Assembly: GCF_011397635.1 (NCBI RefSeq)
Contig: NC_064753.1
Location: 31,024,322-31,088,321, forward strand
Direction of reading: 5' to 3'
DNA: 64,000 nt
Source: Epinephelus fuscoguttatus
Lineage: Eukaryota; Chordata; Actinopteri; Perciformes; Serranidae
The notes under the pieces: generated by a model
What the model was told of the DNA's origin: nothing
The model's database searches: none
The model's input: the letters and a program-made list of their open reading frames with translations, nothing else
Position numbers and translations under genes: made by a program
Shown here: piece after piece, positions 60,401 through 64,000 of the stretch
Position numbering within the stretch: the stretch's first letter is position 1
Layout of the letters: every line of letters begins with the position of its first letter

Positions 60401-61488
60401 CTCTGTGACAAAACAGTGTTTAGTAAAATATCAAATAGATTAACTTGTATAAATGTATAATTTTGACTTATTATGTGTTTTGGTACACAGATTATTAAGT
60501 CTTTCTCAAAATTTCACTATAAAACATTTGCTTTTTACACATCCAGCATATATAAATTAAGTCGGGCAGATTGGTTGCTTATTTTTGGAGCCAATTACAT
60601 GTTAATGGAGGTAGGCTACTGTAGAGTGTAGAGACATTTTTACTGGAGCTCTTACTTGTGGCCTGTTATCTTTGGTGATGATAACACAGAAGCTCCAGTT
60701 GAGGCTCCAGTCGAGGCTCCAGCTGAGGCTCCAGCTGGGGCCCCTGCTGATGCACCCACGGAGGCCAGTGTAGAACCGGAGCAGGCCCCCGCTCCGCCTG
60801 CAGAAGCACCCACAGAGGACCAGCCTGCTGCACCAGCCGGTGATGCTCCTCACGCCGAGGGTGAGTTACTCACTCAGTCCCAATGTTCTTTCATTCAGTC
60901 TTTCATTGACTCCTTTGTTCAGTCATTGAACATACTGTTAATTATTATATCATCATCTTTGAGTTGGGCTTTCCTGAAAATGTCAAACATGCTGAAAACA
61001 TTACACTCTGTGTGATATGTCACATGAATTCACATTACACTACATACAAGGTGTTGAGCTTATCTGCCAGCAAGGTGGAAAAGCCTGTGGAAATGCCTGT
61101 CTCAATTAGACTAGAGAAGTTCTTCGGATGTATAAAACCACATTGTTGGCAAACTCAAATTATCTATCCAATCCTCGATTACCCTGTAAGTTATTCATAC
61201 TTAGTCTGTAAGCGTCCTCAGATCAAATGAATATAATGGATATTTCATAAAAAATAATCCAAGTTGTGTATATTGTTCTAAGAGGATAAAGTGGGATTGT
61301 GTCTGTGCCGTAATCCTTGAGTGTCGTAGCTCTCTGTCTCTCTCCTCTGATGCGCTTTCTGTTGGAGCTAGATCGAATGATTCATTATTAATATATTATC
61401 TGAAGCCTGATTTTTAAACAAGCAACTGTTTTGTGTGAAAAGAATGAAAAGCCTGTCTCAAATACAAGCCTGTTGATTTCACAATTTC

Positions 61489-61528
<40 letters not shown>

Positions 61529-63259
61529 TGATAGAATGCAACTTAAACTGGAAAATTTTCCATCCTGTAATTCCATGCAAGACATCTCTACATTTACTGT
61601 CATCGTCAATACAAAATTAAACAAATCAACTGAAATTTAGTAACTTGAAATACTCTGGTTCAGTCAGCCGAACAAAGATGGCTTTCATTCCCTACTCTGA
61701 CTTCTAACATGCTATTTGAATGAAACATTGTTTGATCTTGATCCCTCATCTTCATGTTGTGGCATTCTTCTTCAGATGGACAGCCCCCGGACACCCCACA
61801 GGCCCTAACTGGACTCTTCACAGAGAAACCCCAGAGTGGAGAGGTCACTGTAGGTGAGCGGCATACATATAGGAGTACTGTATGCGAAAACTAACTAAAA
61901 TATCTGTCAGTTACTTTGTAGAGAAAGTTGCAGGGTTAGAATTGTTTAAGTCTTAACAATGTTTAACATGAGTGACTGAGGCAGGATAATGTGAAAAGAA
62001 GTAATGGAAATTGAGGAAAATAATAATAAAGTGTCAGAACTGGTGCTTTTAATTTGAAAACTACCATTTGTAACTAATTGTCGACAAATTCTTTTTTGTT
62101 TTGTTTTGTTTTTACTGCCAAACATCCCGGATCCAAGTGACAAAACATATGAAAGTCTGTATGCAAATATAAGATAACAGTGAAGTATAAAAAACACTAA
62201 ATATGCTGATAATTTGCATAATTTCTTCACAGGATGAATAAAATAACATCAAAAAGTCAGAACTGCTTTGGATATTAGAATCTAAAGCATAATGAGCGAA
62301 ACCGTATGACACATTCATCCTTTGTGCAGGTGCTAACATCACGTTTGTGGCTAAAGTGAATGCCGAGTCGCTGCTGAAGAAACCCACCATCAAATGGTTC
62401 AAAGGGAAGTGGATGGACCTGGCCAGCAAGTCTGGAAAACACCTGCAGCTAAAGGAGACGTATGACCGCAACAGTAAGGTACTGTGGACTGAAGCTGCAG
62501 GTGCTGCAACAGGAACATCTTGTAATGTCTGGAAGCACACGTTACACTGCATTTTATTTCTTTGTTTAAAGTGCTCATGAACAGCTGCCCATGTTATGTG
62601 AGTTGTGATTAGAATTAGTTGAAAACTGCGGCATGCAACACTTTAAGGCAAGAGAGGTGTTTTGCAAGCCTTGCCTTTCTCACCCTTAGTTTTGCAAGCT
62701 CTTGCCTCAGTCTCTCATCCTGATAACATGATGAACCACAGGCACGCTACCTTAGAGGTTAGGTTGTAGGAAGACTGGAAGACCCCTAAAAAATGTCATC
62801 TCAGAATTTCAGAACAAGATGGAGAAACAAATCTTTATGGGCAGGAGTCAACGGCATGCTCCGCAAAGAGCCCACATCTGAAATCGACTAATGTGATAAT
62901 ATTATCCATATCAAGTGCACGTATAACAAGGTTTTGAATCAAAGCCTCACTGTGTCGTGTAATCCCTCTCACATCTGTCTCCATGCTCGTGGCTGCAGGT
63001 CTACACGTTTGAGATGCAAATCATCGCAGCCAAGGCTAACTTTGCTGGAGCTTACAGATGTGAGGTCACATCCAGGGACAAGTTTGACAGCTGTAATTTT
63101 GACCTGGCTGTACATGGTGAGTGGGCCCGCTGTTCTCTGCTGGCTTGTTTGTGACTGTCAATAATGTTGTTTCTAATATCATCAAATATGGTCGTCTTGT
63201 ATTTCAGAGGCTTGTGCTGCTCCTGAAGGTTTTGACATAAGAACAGCATTTAGACGCAC
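50643..63259 (+). CDS. mybpc3: mybpc3 (cardiac myosin-binding protein C), exons 1-7, 5' part
   Basis: A thick-filament protein of the sarcomere C-zone that binds myosin and actin and tunes cardiac contraction. Exons 50643-50667, 58332-58601, 60690-60860, 61776-61853, 62330-62478, 62999-63116 and 63208-63259 join without phase error: 287 codons plus 2 nt. Order: N-terminal [19 protein letters not shown]0 immunoglobulin domain (about 19-98), present only in the cardiac paralogue; Pro/Ala-rich linker (99-156); C1 immunoglobulin domain (about 157-271, with [25 protein letters not shown] and [14 protein letters not shown]); start of the M-motif linker ([11 protein letters not shown], as human LLSAFRRT). 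The full protein is about 1270 residues, so roughly 80% lies right of the window. Same strand as spi1. Confidence 0.96.
51382..51424. repeat. (GT)n microsatellite
   Basis: About 21 GT units. Confidence 0.98.
51656..53036. repeat. 51-bp minisatellite, about 27 units, with 255-bp higher-order unit
   Basis: The unit contains GTAGCCAATGGCGTCATAAC, GTAGTACAAGTAACTTAGTG and CAAATGTTCAC. Bases 51916-52170 and 52171-52425 are near-exact copies, so five units (255 bp) duplicated as a block. Variant units with ACAAAAAACCTGG recur at about 52075, 52330, 52490 and 52738. Since 51 is divisible by 3, the minus strand is open for 490 codons (51592-53064) as a 17-residue repeat ([17 protein letters not shown]). 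No gene is implied. Confidence 0.93.
53140..53425. repeat. Sister copy of the minisatellite locus with a single 51-bp unit
   Basis: The flank GCATGATG(C/T)TATGAT...AACTATAAAGTG(C/T)ATTG...ACAAAAATAAAACT...TTTCCAGCAC(A/G)TATAATTCA occurs at 51503-51640 and again at 53146-53305. The right flank GTTATCCATCCATTA occurs at 53054 and 53388. Between the flanks the first copy has about 27 units and this one has one. Confidence 0.85.
56621..56933. mobile_element. MITE with perfect 13-bp inverted repeats
   Basis: 313 bp from GCCCCGTTTCCACCAAACAC to CTAGTGGAAACGGGGC. The terminal GCCCCGTTTCCAC is perfect on both ends; TAA follows on the right and AAA precedes on the left. Internal words GGTATGGTACC, CCCAACAGAAGGG and ACCGTACCGTACTG. 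A broken relative is at 3215-3440. Confidence 0.85.
58332..58601 (+). CDS. mybpc3: mybpc3 exon 2 (C0 domain)
   Basis: 270 nt, phase 1 to 1. The acceptor sequence is CCTTTTCAG|TTTCAG|CC; the first AG gives [10 protein letters not shown] as in human, the second would remove Val-Ser in frame. Residues 9-98: [20 protein letters not shown] (B to C strands with the core Trp), [36 protein letters not shown]. Donor GCCAG|GTGGGA. Confidence 0.95.
58843..59951. mobile_element. MITE in mybpc3 intron 2, split by a hAT insertion
   Basis: The left end CCTAAAAGCAATAGTTTCAC matches the inverted right end CCTTAAAGAAATAGTTTGAC. AGATGAGGAGATTGATACCA at left and TGCTAAGCTAAGCTAACTG at right are standard parts of the family, also seen at 25765-25977. 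Confidence 0.65.
59022..59307. mobile_element. hAT-type MITE nested in the intron 2 element
   Basis: 286 bp with ends CAGTGGTTCCCAAC and, inverted, CAGTGGTTCCTAAA. Flanks GTTTAGAA and ATTCTGAA agree at 5 of 8 positions, a decayed 8-bp target duplication. Same terminal family as the element at 20134. Confidence 0.7.
60690..60860 (+). CDS. mybpc3: mybpc3 exon 3 (Pro/Ala-rich linker)
   Basis: 171 nt, phase 1 to 1, acceptor GATAACACAG, donor CCGAGG|GTGAGT. Encodes residues 99-155: [20 protein letters not shown], then [20 protein letters not shown], then [18 protein letters not shown] 12-nt module GAGGCTCCAG(T/C)(T/C) repeats tandemly at the start. Matches the Pro-Ala linker between C0 and C1 in human in composition, not in sequence; linker length varies among vertebrates. 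Confidence 0.9.
61489..61532. repeat. (GATA)n microsatellite
   Basis: About 10 GATA units in mybpc3 intron 3 (60861-61775); the rest of that intron shows no repeat or exon. Confidence 0.97.
61776..61853 (+). CDS. mybpc3: mybpc3 exon 4 (start of C1)
   Basis: 78 nt, phase 1 to 1, acceptor TTCTTCTTCAG, donor [32 protein letters not shown] then SGEVTV; human reads [20 protein letters not shown]. Confidence 0.94.
61854..62329. other. mybpc3 intron 4
   Basis: 476 bp, AT-rich, nothing recognised. Confidence 0.7.
62330..62478 (+). CDS. mybpc3: mybpc3 exon 5 (C1 domain, middle)
   Basis: 149 nt, phase 1 to 0, acceptor TCCTTTGTGCAG, donor [32 protein letters not shown], then [20 protein letters not shown], then [10 protein letters not shown]. 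The WFKGKW core Trp and the linker to the E strand are as in all MyBP-C C1 domains. Confidence 0.96.
62479..62998. other. mybpc3 intron 5
   Basis: 520 bp, nothing recognised. Confidence 0.7.
62999..63116 (+). CDS. mybpc3: mybpc3 exon 6 (C1 domain, end)
   Basis: 118 nt, phase 0 to 1, acceptor GTGGCTGCAG, donor [32 protein letters not shown], then [19 protein letters not shown]. The YRCEV F-strand Cys and the DSCNF strand are diagnostic. Confidence 0.97.
63208..63259 (+). CDS. mybpc3: mybpc3 exon 7 (start of M-motif)
   Basis: 52 nt, phase 1 to 2, acceptor TTGTATTTCAG, donor ACGCAC|GTAAGT. Residues 271-287 plus two bases: [17 protein letters not shown], matching human EAMGTGDLDLLSAFRRT. The Arg-rich end precedes the phospho-regulated motif. 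Confidence 0.93.
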
Positions 63260-64000
63260 GTAAGTTTTATAAGACTTTACTTTGTATAAAACACAATACA
63301 TTTGGTCACCTTAAAATTGATATATGCCGATTAGACTGCTGGTCCCCTGACACATTTCATCAGTAGTGTTACAGCTATAAAGGTCAACCTGGGCTTCTTC
63401 TCCTGACAGGGCTGAAACAAACCTTCATAGCCTAAATTGTTTATCAGTTGCAAAAAAAAACCTATTAAAAAAAGTAATATTTTTATATTACAAGTGTTGA
63501 TTCATACTATCAGTTTAATGATACATGCATAGGCCTACATCTTAAATGTTATTTCAGCTGCTATGCTGCTTTAAATGATTTTAAAATAATGTTTAAAAAC
63601 ACAAAATATGTTTTAAGATCAAGACTGTTTTCTTATGATAAAACACCACAAAGGTTGGCGTTATGTTAAAAAAAAACATTATTGGAAAAAAACCCACACC
63701 ACATTAATACAATTATGCGTTAAATGCATGTTCTGATTAGGAGCTACGTATTTATTATATGAAAATGACACACACTACACTGCTCCAGTACTGCATCGTT
63801 GTTGTTTTATTAAATTAAAAACTGTCGCCATTTAATAATTCTCAATTGATGATCTCAGTTTGAATTGGAATTAAGTTTCTTTTTCAAACGAGATAGTTAT
63901 CAAGACACTGAAGTACTATACAGTAAAACCAAACTGTTCTTATTCCCATGTTGTCAAATACCACTGTTTTGTCCCGCCCCCTTGGCGTCTCATCCTGTAG
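63260..64000. other. mybpc3 intron 7, ending in a probable exon 8 acceptor
   Basis: AT-rich, no repeat recognised. The last bases, GGCGTCTCATCCTGTAG, form a pyrimidine tract and AG at 63999-64000, so exon 8 may start at the first base outside the window; it should begin in phase 2. Confidence 0.5.

Larger units (their letters stand above)
58602..60689. other. mybpc3 intron 2
   Basis: Half of it is the composite transposon at 58843-59951; 59952-60689 shows no repeat or exon. Confidence 0.6.

Overview
The window is ray-finned fish nuclear DNA. Its genes are split by GT-AG introns, and AT-rich noncoding sequence is filled with microsatellites, minisatellites and the MITE, hAT, DIRS and SINE-type repeats typical of teleosts. 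The repeat families look percomorph, which is an inference from remembered repeats and not from a search. Three protein-coding loci are supported. slc39a13 (ZIP13 zinc transporter) is on the minus strand with its 3' end off the left edge. spi1 (PU.1, probably the spi1b paralogue) is on the plus strand and complete. mybpc3 (cardiac myosin-binding protein C) is on the plus strand with only its 5' third inside. The same three genes are neighbours in the same relative orientations on human 11p11.2, so this is an ancient syntenic block.

Layout. 1-14750: slc39a13, read right to left. It has a 5'UTR exon near 14.5 kb, then coding exons at 12120-11793, 8394-8287, 5575-5433, 3677-3558 and 1950-1861; codon phase is continuous across all of them (263 codons in the window). 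14.75-34.9 kb: about 20 kb between the divergent slc39a13 and spi1. It holds a six-copy 210-215 bp tandem repeat, a SINE-like element and a related tail, nested hAT elements with an intact 8-bp target duplication, and a decayed DIRS-type retroelement (29455-31985). 34951-46145: spi1 with five coding exons, an exact 264-codon reading frame, the ETS domain in the last exon, and a 3'UTR carrying a 0.58-kb MITE. 46.1-50.2 kb: intergenic, with a 1-kb TAGYA satellite and three tRNA-like (SINE) modules. 50643-64000: mybpc3 exons 1-7, encoding the C0 immunoglobulin domain, the Pro/Ala-rich linker and the C1 domain. The last two bases of the window are an AG that looks like the exon 8 acceptor. Intron 1 of mybpc3 contains a 51-bp minisatellite that leaves a 490-codon spurious open frame.

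The three genes do not form one pathway: a zinc carrier of the early secretory pathway, a myeloid master transcription factor and a sarcomere protein. They are linked by old synteny, and regulatory elements for one may lie in or near another. I found no new protein system. The observations I rate highest are: a 195-bp, 97%-identical duplication placed once upstream of spi1 and once in its third intron; a slc39a13 upstream ORF whose stop codon overlaps the main start (ATGA); higher-order structure in the mybpc3 intron minisatellite, with a one-unit sister copy beside it; and tandem splice acceptors at spi1 exon 2 and mybpc3 exon 2.
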